Positions 31,817 through 42,881 of a DNA stretch of 64,000 bases are shown in pieces. The notes under the pieces are model-generated. The model was given only the letters and a program-made list of their open reading frames with translations. It was not told the origin of the DNA and did not search any database. Both the position numbers and the translations under genes were made by a program. The DNA is taken from positions 395,936,974 to 396,000,973 of the forward strand of contig CM046878.1 in the NCBI GenBank assembly GCA_025667525.1, read 5' to 3'. This stretch comes from Glebionis coronaria (Eukaryota; Streptophyta; Magnoliopsida; Asterales; Asteraceae). Numbering within the stretch: the first letter of the stretch is position 1; each line of letters opens with the position of its first letter.

Positions 31817-34123
31817 CGTAAATATTTTCAAAATTGACTAATAGTAATTTCTCGCTTTTTAGCTAACTATTTTTATTTTTAGCCACAACTATTGTAAAAT
31901 TACAACAAAGGTCCCTCAACCACTATATATAAACTCAAAATAAACACACACATCACACAAATTCACCCACCAAAAATCTTCCACTCTCTCTCTCTTTTTC
32001 TTCTTGTTTTCGTGACTTCCCCAACCCACACAAACCATACAATTTCAATTTTTGCTCCACTTTAAACATGAATTGAGCTAAAGTAATCAAAGTTCCTATC
32101 TTAAAATTAATCTATGATCATTTTGGTGTAATAAAACCATACATGCAAGGTTTTTTATTTTTTTCATATTGGTAGGTGAAAGTCATGATCATGCATGGTG
32201 TTTTTAGCATGATCAATGGTGGTTCTTGCAAGAATTTTGTTAAAAACTTGATTTTGATCTAATAGTTTTAATTTTTATAATGATTTGAATGTTATGGTTG
32301 ATGTATGATGATGTTAGGGTAATGGGATGATCATTTTCATGATTGGTTTTGATCAAAAATGTGATTTTGTACAAGTTTTTAATAGTCATTTTATAATAGT
32401 AAGTAAAAAGTAAATTCGGGATTTTTATGTTTGGAAAATGGATTAACTTATTGCTTAGGGTTTTAGATAATTTGATTAGCTTCGATTTGATATAAAGTAA
32501 AGCTTCTAGCTCCAAATGAGCGCGAAGTTATGATGTTTTGATTATTCGTGTATCGGGAGACGAGTATCCGCACTACATATAGTTGTTGTCGATATTTGGA
32601 TCGAATCTCGGGGACTATAAATTGAAGTTTTGAAATATTTAACCTACTGATAATGAAGTGTTAACTTTAGAGGTTGAGTTTATTTTAAAACCTGAGTGTC
32701 GGTTTTATAAACGAAGTCGTTTAAAGAAGTTAAAACGGTTGTATGAAAAATTAACGTAAATTTGTCCGAATTTTGTAGTTTGAAAATGAGTCGGGTAAAG
32801 GACTTTAAAAGTAATTTCATTTGATAAACATGTAGGAGGACTTTCTATATATATTAAGTTAGTTTATCGAGTCGTTTCATAAACGTTTGACGAGTTTAAA
32901 AAGGGGTAAATAAGCTAGTACATGTAGTGTGTGCCGGCGGACTTTGTTAAAAGTGTAAAATGGTAAAGTAAATGTGTAGTAGAGTATAATGAAGTTATTT
33001 ATATCATTTTCTCTCGAGTTTATCATGACTTTATGAGTTTGAGTTTGATGTTCTTATGTATGATTTATTTCTCGAGTCATTATTAATGAACGCGCCTTAT
33101 TTGATAGGTAGCGGTTCTCGTGTTTGAAAGGCATCCATTATCATCGACGATCATCTCGCTAGATCTCTTATACAAAGGTGAGTCTGTAGCCTCGCTTTTT
33201 ATGCTAGCTACTAAATGTTTTATACCCGCGAGGGGGAGACATGCTATATGAAAATAAATGAACACAAGTCATGAGTAATTGTTGGACCCGAATGTTCCCT
33301 AAAGTTGACTAAATTGTATTGAGTACCTTGTTGCTAAAGACCATAAATTCATGAGCCGTTAACTATCTTCTGACTTGATGTTGTGAGTCGGGAATAGCCT
33401 CTTATTCTAATGATAGTACTATTGGGTTGACCGCCCTATCTGAGACCAGGGCATTACGATGAGTAACCTCTGGGAAGGATAATTTACGGGAATATGAATG
33501 TGGTATTCTAGCAACTGATACCCTAGAGGGGAAATGCTTTTTATTCTAGTCATGCCGGCATTTGGCGTGGGTGACTATTTGGTTAAGGGGTCGGTGTCAT
33601 GAGCTTAAATACAATGTTTATTATTTCCTTGAATATAGATTGTGTGTACGAAAATTCTATAAATGATTATGGTTGATTTTCTTCTTGTGTTCAAAATGTG
33701 ATTTGATAAACCTATAGACTCGCTCAACATTATTGTTGACTCGATTTAGCATGTATTTCAGGTAATAGGAGGTGATGGAGCATGGAGCTTTGCTGTGGAG
33801 TTTGTGGCTTGTCTTTTGGAAGAATGTTGGTCTAAAAACTGTTTCTATCCTTACTATTGAACAATTTACTTTATGTTGATGTACTGTACTAAACTTGTGT
33901 TGGTTGTTGGTCGAGATCCATGGGGACTAAACTCTTTACTCTAGTGTCGTTTTAGTACAATTATGGGATGAAATTTATGTTTTAGACCTATTATGAAAAA
34001 TCTTGTTTATGTTTTATGTGTAAACGTCTCTATTTTTAGTCGTTCAATATACCTTGTGTGACGATTCTTGTGTCTAGCACCCAATTGTGTATTTCCACTG
34101 CGTAATGTAAATTGGGGGTGTTA
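31817..34123 (+). repeat. 3' LTR of element C, second piece
   Basis: It continues C's LTR after the solo insert. It holds the block TAGCCTCGCTTTTTAT ... ACCCGCGAGGGG (33190-33235), which recurs in element F's right LTR (60955-60998), and a Tekay-like ending ATTGGGGGTGTTA at 34111-34123. After that the sequence is copia integrase on the other strand. The final CA is not seen, so the exact end is uncertain by a few bases. Confidence 0.75.
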
Positions 34124-34731
34124 GAGCATAATCCCAAAAGGATAAAGGTAAAGTTGTAAGATTAAACATAGATAGCACCATATCCAATAATGTACGATTT
34201 CTCCTTTCGGATACACCATTTTGTTGTGGAGTACAGGGAGAAGTAAGATGCTGAACAATTCCATTCTCACTTAGATAATCTATAAACTCTTGACTTAAAT
34301 ATTCACCACCTCTATCAGAACAAAGAACTTTAATCTTCTTCCCTAATTGTTTCTACTTCTGCTTTAAACACTTTGAATGTTTCAAATACCTCATGTTTAT
34401 GCTTAAGTAAATAAACATAACCATAACGGCTATAATCATCCGTAAATGTTAAGAATTTGCTAGCACCTTTCCTTGACACATGTCTAAGTGGTCCACACAC
34501 ATCAGTATGTATTAGTCCAAGTAGATAAGTAGCTCTTTCAATATTGCTATTAAAAGGTTTCTTGGTCATCTTTCCAGAGATACAAGACTCACATTTATCA
34601 AATGATTCATCATTGATATTTTCTAAAAGGCCTTCACGTTGAAGCTTTTGTATACGAGTTTTCCCAATATGGGCAAGTCTACAATGCCAAAGATAAGAAG
34701 AGTTCTTGTCAAACTTTCTCTTCTTACTCAT
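34124..34731 (-). pseudogene. Copia integrase fragment of element I
   Basis: The - strand encodes the pre-integrase segment SYLWHCRLAHIGKTRIQKL, the zinc finger end CESCISGKMTKKPF, and the core with first Asp in HTDVCGPL and TFTDDYSRYGYVYLL. The frame stops at 34330 and a one-base shift leads to LCSDRGGEYLS (second Asp) and PQQNGVSERRNRTL (Glu). It ends within the core at LSFWDYAL, where element C is inserted. All three catalytic acids are visible across the two frames. Confidence 0.9.
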
Positions 34732-35031
34732 GCTAAAGACAAATTTATTGTTCTTGGATTAATTATCATGCATGTTTATTTCAAACACACCATTCACAGA
34801 AATTGCATTAAAACAGAAAATCCCATCTTTGCAAACAGAAATTCCATTATTATCAATTGTGTGAACGAATCCATTATTCAATAAACAAGAAAAGGAAATA
34901 ATACACCTAACAATTGTAGGTTAATAATGACAATAATTTAAAATCAGTACTTAATCCGAAGGTAAAACTAAATTAAATGTTCCTATAGCTTCAACCGCTG
35001 CTTGTGCGCCATTGCCCACTTGCAGAAATTT
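34732..35031 (-). pseudogene. Protease-integrase linker of element I, decayed
   Basis: The stretch still reads VGNGAQAAVEAIG-like and FNLVLPSG in one frame near 35015-34960, as expected between copia protease and integrase, then many stops (TAA/TGA about every 10 codons) down to 34732. Confidence 0.65.
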
Positions 35032-36062
35032 TTAATAGGATAACTTCCTTTCTAGATTAAACCCCTGCAGCGTATTACAAATGTTAATACCGCATCCCGT
35101 ATCATATACCCAGGAATTTAATTTGTATGTTGAATTGAACAATTCAATCATAAATAAAGTACTTGAAGTTGCAGCGCTCTGCTCAGACTTGTTCTTTATT
35201 TCTCGCAATTCTTCGAGGTAAAGAGGGAAATTCCTCTTCCAATGACCACTTGCCTTGCATTGGTGAAAAGTCTCATCGTTCTGAGATCTATTCTTCTTGA
35301 CAAAGTTCTGCTTAGGTTTTGAATAAGTCGCAACGTGTTTGCCCTTATCACCCTTGCCTTTGCCTTTCTTCTTATTCGCTTGCGGTTTTGGCTTACTCAC
35401 TCTACCCTTTTGTATGGTTAGTACAGAAGGCGTAGTTGTAGATGCCTTGTCTTTCAACCCCTTTTCATAGTCAATGAGCATTGCATGCACATCATTAACT
35501 GTCTTCCCCGTGCAATGCATATTATAGTTTCTAACGAAATCATTGAAGTCCTTGTTAATGGACCTGTTGATCAAGTTGATAGCCATATTATGATCATAGG
35601 GTTGTCCTAGTGCAATGAGTTGTTCCATATAACCCCTCATCTCCATGTAATGGGCACTTACAGACTTTCCTGGAGCTTGCTTGCAGCTATGCAAAGCATC
35701 TACCAAGTTGTAGATCTCCATAGCTTGTGGCTTCTCGAACATAGCCTTGTGCTCATCAAGCATTTGCATAGGTGAAAATAGCTCATACTTCTGTTGAAGT
35801 GGAGGAGCCATTTTTCCTAGAATTAAGCAAGCCACCTCATAGTGCTTCTTAACATTAGCAGCGTGTTCAAGCCTTTGCGCATCAGATGCTCCTTCAGCAA
35901 GATCCTCCAGATAGGGAGTAGTCAAGATATCGATAGTACCCGCTGCTCTCAAGACAAATCTTAACGAGTGATACCAGTCATTGAAGTTTGGGCCAATAAG
36001 TTTAGGATGCTCAAAGAAAGATTTGAACGCCCCAACTTATAGTGTTATTGGTTGGTTTAGCC
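35032..36062 (-). pseudogene. Copia gag and protease of element I
   Basis: Translation likely began near 36062 (MAKPTNNTISWG), with a frame change at about 36000-36030 before FNDWYHSLRFVLRAAG. The long frame (35952-35032, 306 codons) gives the UBN2-type gag domain (VACLILGKMAPPLQQKYE, FEKPQAMEIYNLVDALHS, SVSAHYMEMRGYMEQL), a basic KKKGKGKGDKGK linker and a zinc knuckle CKASGHWKRN in which the first and last Cys positions are Phe. Then protease starts with WVYDTGCGINICN, the DTG active site intact. TAA or frame loss follows at 35032. Confidence 0.88.
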
Positions 36063-36567
36063 ATTTCTATAGAAATAAGTTCAAATATTAGTATTTTCAA
36101 TAACAAAATACTTTCAAGAAAATAAAATTACACCGGATATAACCATATTATTTTCCTTGAATTCTAGAACTACATTGACATAAATCCATTACATCATTTG
36201 ATCTGCTAGTAATGAATGTACTCAACGTAGCCACTTGTCAAACAATTCTATTGACAAACAATTTTCAAATTCTAGATATTTATGGGATTTACATTACCAA
36301 AAAAACGTTTTGCATTGTAAACATGTTTCATCCCTTCTGAATGCATTAAGTTTCCAGATCTCACTGAGTAACTTAATTAAGTCGTTTAATCTGAGTAACG
36401 TAAAACCATCATACGAATTCTCATTCTACGAAAGGTTTTCTCTCCATCACAACATCACCCAAAAATCTCACTTGATGACGAAGTAATTTCAAGTGTTCGT
36501 CAATTAGGAGCATTCGACTTAAATTTTAAGGGTATAAATTTTGATGCCAAAGTCAATGTATGGAGAA
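36063..36567 (-). other. Leader of element I, gag-proximal part
   Basis: Non-coding leader on the - strand between gag and the insertion point of J. It continues on the far side of J at 44683. No feature beyond A/T-rich sequence is seen. Confidence 0.6.
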
Positions 36568-36572
36568 ACATG
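36568..36572. repeat. Target-site duplication ACATG of element J, left
   Basis: ACATG precedes the left LTR end (TAATAACC at 36573) and the same five bases follow the right LTR at 44678-44682. Confidence 0.88.
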
Positions 36573-38215
36573 TAATAACCTTTTCTAGTATAATCGTTTT
36601 TATTCTCTAATCGTGTCGAATTGATTTTACTTTTTCTCGTTAAGACTTTATTTGTTTTGGTTAATAAACAGATATTTAGTATTATATCTACTAATATAAA
36701 ATGGAAAAATATTAATAAGACGCCAAACAATGCAAGATGATACAAATATTCAATAAAAAATGAAAGTAACTACATTTGTTTAAATCTAAACGATGATGAA
36801 ACACGTTCAAAATGAGAAAAAAGAATGAATTCAGTTAACAGTTGTAACCAATCAGAAAGTAGCCTAAGTAACACATAACCGCCAAAGTAATTATTAACTG
36901 TGATACTAATTTAAGTATGAGTAGGGGACCTATAACGCAACTATTATCCTAGCAGAGGGGTTAACGAATCCTATGGCTAACTGACGACGGACTGTGAGCG
37001 TAATGCAAATATATAAAGTAAAGGGCTGCTCACGTAAACCACCAAACTAATGTAAAAATTGAAATTGAGTGACAGAGTAATAGAGCAATGAACGAATTCT
37101 ATTTACTACCATTTTGGTAATTAATATTTTCAGAAAAGAAAACTTATTAACAACTTATCAATATACTTACTAATAAAGTTGTACAATTAAACTTCTTAAA
37201 CTAACTAAATTCAAATCAAACTCCACAATTAAGATCCATCAACTATTACTCTTACTGAACTCTCGAATGCACAGCTAGTTAAACTAGTTTCCACTTGACT
37301 TATTGTTTGCACAAACTCTAACTTGAAAACTAAGAATTCTATCAGTACGTTATTTCTATTTATTTCATCTTATCCAATCTTTATCAACATTAATATTCTG
37401 AATCTGATGCAAGTAAATCAATTAAAAATGTATCCCAAACACGGCTTACTAAATGATTACTTAATGTTATCCAATTATGTGTACTACTCAAATGAAAATA
37501 GGTGTTTGACCTCTAAGAGTACTCCTAAGGGAACCTTATGGAACCTCAATTACTCTAACTGATTATCACTAGATTAAAGAGAATCACGCTAGCCAAACAC
37601 CAGCTACAAAGACTTAAACTACTCACTGTTTACAAATCAAGAAAAACAGAATTAGAAATCTTTTTGAACTAGCTTATACTAGTCAGATAATCAAAGTAAA
37701 TGAAGCAAATTTCAAGCGAATCATCTATGTAACAATTCAAAGAATCGAGCGAAATAGTAAATTGAGTAACCTTCCATCCAGGCCAGCCCGCTGTTGATGA
37801 ATGCGATGCTATCGAACAAAACAAAACTGAGATCGAAGCAACAATGTTGGCTCATCGTCAATACTAAACAACCTCTCGGATGAATAGTATCAAACTCGAC
37901 GAACAGTAATAGACTCGAATGAACAGCAACATACACGACGAACAGAATTCACTCAAATCCAACTTACCATGAACTAGTATTTTTTCACTAATAACTAACT
38001 ATACTTATTCTATCGGCAGTGACAACTAAAACAATTATAACAAAATCTCGACCCACTCAAAACTTAAACTCTCAGACATAAGGTGAAACAAAGATCAGCC
38101 AAATATAAAACCTACTATAACCGAAACTGCACATATATAAGGCATAATTGATAATTATTTGACCATTTTAAGCATGTTTTACGGGGAAATATGATGTGTA
38201 ATTAGAGTCACATCA
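36573..38215 (-). repeat. 3' LTR of element J (left)
   Basis: 1,643 bp. On the - strand it starts TGATGTGACTCTAATTAC at 38215 and ends GGTTATTA at 36573. The segment 36573-37418 and the last 85 bases (38131-38215) match the right LTR with a mismatch about every 12-20 bases; the middle (37419-38130) does not. The small frames within are chance openings. Confidence 0.88.
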
Positions 38216-38225
38216 TACCCCCTAC
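38216..38225 (-). promoter_or_regulatory. Polypurine tract of element J
   Basis: The - strand reads TAGTAGGGGGTA just before TGATGTG, the LTR start. Confidence 0.75.
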
Positions 38226-40159
38226 TAAACCATTGTCGTGTCCTCACGCAATGCTAGAATAAAGTATAAAGCAACTCCGTTTTTTAATGCATTTATTCAT
38301 TTTATCAATATTTAATGTGTAAATGACATAATGTATAGCTTTAATTATTCAAAAATAATTTTTAGGGTCATAAAACTTGAATAGATTCATCGTTCTCGAT
38401 TTTTACTCATTCCATGACAAGATCAAAAAACAAGATCAATGTTAACAACAATTTCTCATGTTAAGACAACTTATATAAGACATTTGTGTAGAACTCCTTC
38501 TCCATTATTCCTAAGTTGTATCTCTAGATCTTAAGGATTGTTATTCATCCGTAGGCTCATTTGACTTATTTAATAATTATTAGTCCAAAAATGAAGGCAA
38601 AACGGTTTAAACCCGACACATAGAACCTAACCTCATCCTCAAAAACCGTTGTCACTAAAGAAAGCACACATTAAGGATAATTTAACACGATTTAGGGAAT
38701 AAATTCCCGGATTCGAAATTTGGCCATTAGGACTACTTATTATTTATTCCTCCAAGGTCATTTTGACTTTATAATGGAGTTAGAAAATTTACACCATATA
38801 CCCTTAGGCTCTTTAAGATGCAAAAGTTCTCCTTATCTATGATCCACACCCTAAGGCTCCTTGAACCATAAACAAGGGAATTGACATTCATCATCACTCC
38901 ACAGGTTAAGGCTCCTTGAAATAATGATGAAGCTATTTTTATGAAACACTTACCATGTCATACACCCTAAGGATCTAATGACAAGGCTCGTGCTACATGT
39001 CCCACACCCGAAGGCTCCTAGAGATCATGTTTTAATCTTATTCTTCTTTATTTATGATATATATAGTAGGCCAAATTCCGTAATCCCATGGTCTGAATAC
39101 CTCCTACTTAGTGGTTATGAGCCACCTTAGTCGGAAGTCCATGACGCTGGCACCCTTAATGTGTTCACGCTTTAATTACAAGAGAAATAAAAGAATCGGT
39201 TAAGAGCTAAAATATCGAACCTAAACCACAAAAATCTTCATTTATTAAGCAATTAAATATTCAAGTGTGAAGAAAGAGCCACAAAAACTCATATAAGGAA
39301 GAATTAACCTTTAAACTTATTATCAACTCTATCATCTCTCGTTCTTCATAATTTAAAATCTCAAATAATGAGACTCGTAGATGCTTAGCCTAATAAACCA
39401 ATTAAGGTCGACATAGTTCAGGAATGAGCTAAGGTAAACCGGTCGAGTCAAAAACTATTCTTATTTTCACCAACGGAAAGCTTACATTCATGTCAAAAAC
39501 ACTTGTTAAAATATGAAAAAAAAAATTAAAATCTATGCAATATTAAGAACAATTTTGAAAAACAGAGTACGTGAAGACAACGAACAACAAGAAAAGCATA
39601 TCGATAGATACCCCCATACTAAAACCAAACATTGTGCTCAAAATTTTAAGTCGAAGGGTATAATACACCCCTACTAGAGACGAAGAGTCGAATGCAAAAT
39701 TCTAGCATGGAAAGAGTATGACGCAAATAATTAAAAGCCATTTATTAATTATGCCTATAAAAATAAGCGTTAGTAAAGGATATAATCATCGGATATCGGA
39801 TGTCTCAAATGAAGGATCGAAACTCGAGTGATACGTGATGAAAACGAACACGAGAGTCTTCGATATATGAGAAACCTAAAATCACATCACAAACGAAACA
39901 CGAGAATAAATGAACGAGCACAATCCCTTCACATTAGAAATAAGAAATAAGGAAAACCCCATAAAATTCCACCCGGGTCAAATACGTGGTTTTCATCTCT
40001 AAAAGAAATAGACCTCAAGGTGGAAATAACAAATAAGTATAAGAAATATGGGTTTCCTTTAAGCAAAAGTCTCTTACAATTAGGTGTATGGTCACAAGGT
40101 AATGATCTCGGGTATTTAAAATTTTTTCCTTTGATTTCATTAGTAAAATACTTAGATAG
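38226..40159 (-). other. Non-coding 3' internal region of element J
   Basis: No ORF. About 39340-39490 matches 895-1045 of element A in inverted orientation. Between about 38760 and 39020 the phrase CCTTAGGCTC or CCCTAAGGCTCCTTGA and 'CACACCC-AAGGCTCCT' variants recur five times at intervals of 40-100 bases, a degenerate repeat. Confidence 0.6.
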
Positions 40160-40938
40160 CTAAATGTGTATACCCAGATCAAATACCGTTCCCTCTATAA
40201 GAAAATAACAAGACAACTCGGTGTCAACCATAGAAGAATCACCCTCAAATGTCAAATCAACAAGAGATGTCGGGGGTGAAAAAGTAGGTGTCAAAACAAT
40301 AATAGTGGGAACCCCCGAGTCTTTGTTCTCTTTAGCATCATGAATGGGTGGGTCGGGAGGGATAGAAAGTATAGTATCATCGTGTAATAAATCTTCTAGA
40401 AAAAGTATATCTCCCTCCACATCAAAATACCTAGATATGTACTCCACGGGTGTATCAATATCAAGAAAATCATCGATCTCGGGAATGTGAAAACCATCAT
40501 CCTCACTAAAAGTGAGATATGGAATAGTAGAATCAAAAGTAATTGGTGAAGAGGCAAATGTGAATTTGTCAAAATCCGAGTTTTGAAAATCAATATCAAT
40601 ATCAAGTTTTAAATCTCCATTTGCTTTCTCATCAATACCATGATCACAATTAATCTCATCCGAGAGAACCAATAACACGGGATCATAAAAAGCATCCTCG
40701 TGATGGAATCTCTCAACACTCGGGGTATTAACTTCATCACTAAGGAGAAAGGATCCAAAAAATCATTAGTATCATTATCATGTTTTTCAAAAGTCGGTTT
40801 TTGTAAAATAGGAGAGTCATCCTCATCCGATCCCGAGGAAGATTTAAAAGTATAGTCGGAATCACAAGATAACTCATCCCTATCCAGATAATGGCTATGA
40901 AGAGTAGTATCATTTGGAGGAGTAGGTGAAAGAGTCAT
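40160..40938 (-). pseudogene. 3' ORF of element J (FDPG-type), frameshifted
   Basis: An acidic, Pro/Ser/Asp-rich product with no recognised fold, ending VFDLGIHI, related to the FDPG motifs of 1-306. It reads in gag's frame from 40938 to about 40745 and then in a second frame from about 40740 to 40160 (DDGFHIPEIDDFLDIDTP). It follows gag's frame end (TAA at 40993) by 54 bases in the same frame, so gag and this ORF were probably one continuous gene. Confidence 0.65.
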
Positions 40939-40992
40939 AAAAGGAATGGGGTCATCAATAGGTAATGTAGGCTCAAGTACAATCTCGGGAAT

Positions 40993-42297
40993 TTACTCAA
41001 TAGGCGAGAAAGGAGGAGAGCTAAATGTATCTATGGGTGTCAACACCGGAAGGGGAGTAACACTCATGATAATCTCTGGGCCTTGTCTCTCCTTTATTGG
41101 CGGAGAGATGGATGGATCCATAGTGGGAACATCACTACTAGTAGTGGTGTTAGCCTCAACATGAGCTCTCAAAGCTTCTAAAAGTTGATATTTAAGACTT
41201 TGATTTTCTTCATGAAGGTCATTTATCATCCTCTTTTGTTCCTCAAATATTTCAACTATTTCGTCCATTTGTGAAGGTTGAATTTGAAAATCCCCTTGAT
41301 TATTACTTTGAAAATTGTTATGATTTTGAAAATCTTCTTGAATTCGAAAGCCTTGATTTTGAAAATCCCCATAACACCCTTCATTAATTTTTGGTGGGTC
41401 AGGAGTCAACTCAACCATGAGTTGCTCAGTAACTACTTCTTCCTCAAAATTCGGAGGAGAAGAGTCACTAATCACATGAGAAAGGGGACTAGAAGAATCA
41501 TCCAAAATGGGGTCATCCGAATCAATAAATGGCTCATCACTAACTCTCGGAGTATATGAGAAAAGATGGACACTCCTAATGATAATAGACGTGGTACCGA
41601 ATACTTCAGCCTTGCTCCATACTTGAGACTTGTTCTCGATAATCAATAAAGCCTCACTAGTACACCAAGAGTATAAATTCCCTCTTGCAGCAGTGTTAAG
41701 AGACTCTTGATCGTATTGGGTCAACCCGTTATAAAACGAATCAATCAAATGCAAAGCCGAAAATCCATGATGAGGACAACTACGCACTAAATCCTTAGAT
41801 CTTTCCCAAGCCTCGGTAAACGATTCATTATCGGACTCTACAAAATTAGTAATTTCCAACCAAATTTTCCTCGTTTTAGTATAAGGGTAAAATTGATTTA
41901 GGAATTTTGATTCTAGATTAGTCCATGTATAAATAGATCGTGGTGGTTCCTTTTCTAGCCAAGTCCGGGCTGCTCCATCGAGGGAGAAAGGAAAAAGGTG
42001 TAAATAAATAATATCTTGTGTCACATTAGTGTATTTGACGGTATTGGCGTATGAACGAAATTAACGGATATGAGTCTAAGGATCGTCGTCCTCAAATATG
42101 TAAAAAGGACAACCGGATATCAACTTAATCAAATCTGGGTTAAGCTCAAAATAATCGTCCTCGATATCCGGTATCACGATTGCATTGTCGAGACATCCCT
42201 CAGCAGGTACTTGCAACAACTCATAAATCGATCGATTATCGATAGCCTTGTCAAAAGCACGATACTCGAGATCGGCTTGACTCGTCACGATATTATT
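40993..42297 (-). pseudogene. Gag of element J, two internal stops
   Basis: The - strand shows SIYELLQVPAEGCLDNAIVI (matching MIELLQSQVEG in B and MMELLQAPTEG in E), then a TAG and TAA between 42078 and 42055 without a frame change, then LHLFPFSLDGAARTWLEKEPP, WTNLESKFLNQFYPYTKTR, SFTEAWERSKDLVRSCPHHG and DSFYNGLTQYDQESLN. This is the Athila capsid core. No CCHC knuckle is seen; the C-terminus has an Asn/Gln/Phe-rich repeat (FQNQGF, FQNHNNFQSNNQGDF) and a coiled-coil-like EEQKRMINDLHEENQSLKYQ. The clean start codon is unclear because the frame upstream runs into the TA repeat. Confidence 0.85.
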
Positions 42298-42350
42298 TTT
42301 TATAAAAAGAATATAATATGTACGTAAAAACGAAGAAGAAACCAAGATAG

Positions 42351-42355
<5 letters not shown>

Positions 42356-42408
<53 letters not shown>
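42356..42408. repeat. (TA)n microsatellite
   Basis: About 26 uninterrupted TA units just upstream of gag in element J. Confidence 0.95.
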
Positions 42409-42409
<1 letters not shown>

Positions 42410-42863
42410 GTAGATTTTTTTTTTGGTGTAATACTTTAGAAAAAGTATTACATTTTTTAATTTGTTTTTGGTCCAAATTTTAGGAAAGAAATGCTTTTGT
42501 GCTTTTTTATTTTTCGGTATTTATATTTTTATTTTTTTATATTAAGAAAATATTATAATATAATATACTATATAAAACTATATATAATATAAAATATATA
42601 GCTAAAGAAAAATAAAATCTAAAAGAAATTTTTTTTTAATAATAATTTTTTAAAAGGTATATATAGTAATAAAGAAAAGAAGAAAAAATAAGAAAATATT
42701 TTGGGTTTTTATTGAGTTTATAAATTTTTTATTTTTATTATTTTGTTTTGTTTTTTATTTATTATATATATTTTTTATTGCAATGAAAAATAACGTTCAA
42801 AAGTGAACGGATCCCAAAATCAAAATCGCCTCACGAAAAATCGTCAATCGTAACGAGCACGAA
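42409..42863 (-). other. Leader of element J
   Basis: Extremely A/T-rich with poly-T runs and no ORF. Near the primer site it has CGTTCACTTTTGAACG-like inverted sequence and a - strand copy of the GATTTTGGGATCCGTTCACT phrase seen in B's leader (18728). Confidence 0.6.
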
Positions 42864-42878
42864 CCAGCAGCGGCGCAA
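42864..42878 (-). promoter_or_regulatory. Primer-binding site of element J
   Basis: The - strand reads TTGCGCCGCTGCTGG three bases after the LTR end, two to three changes from B's and E's TGGCGCCGCTGCC. It is the same tRNA-Asp-type site in decayed form. Confidence 0.75.
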
Positions 42879-42881
42879 TTT

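Larger units (their letters stand above)
23156..34123 (+). mobile_element. Element C: Tekay-type chromovirus (Ty3), 5' LTR missing
   Basis: It carries gag, protease, RT, RNase H, integrase and chromodomain in order, then a polypurine tract and a 3' LTR that is split by a solo LTR (28029-31811). The chromodomain after integrase assigns it to the chromoviruses, and the gag/LTR form to Tekay. The right end abuts the integrase of copia element I (34124), so C inserted there. The 5' LTR and primer site are absent and the left flank is unrelated sequence. At least four frame changes and several stops make it inactive. Confidence 0.85.
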
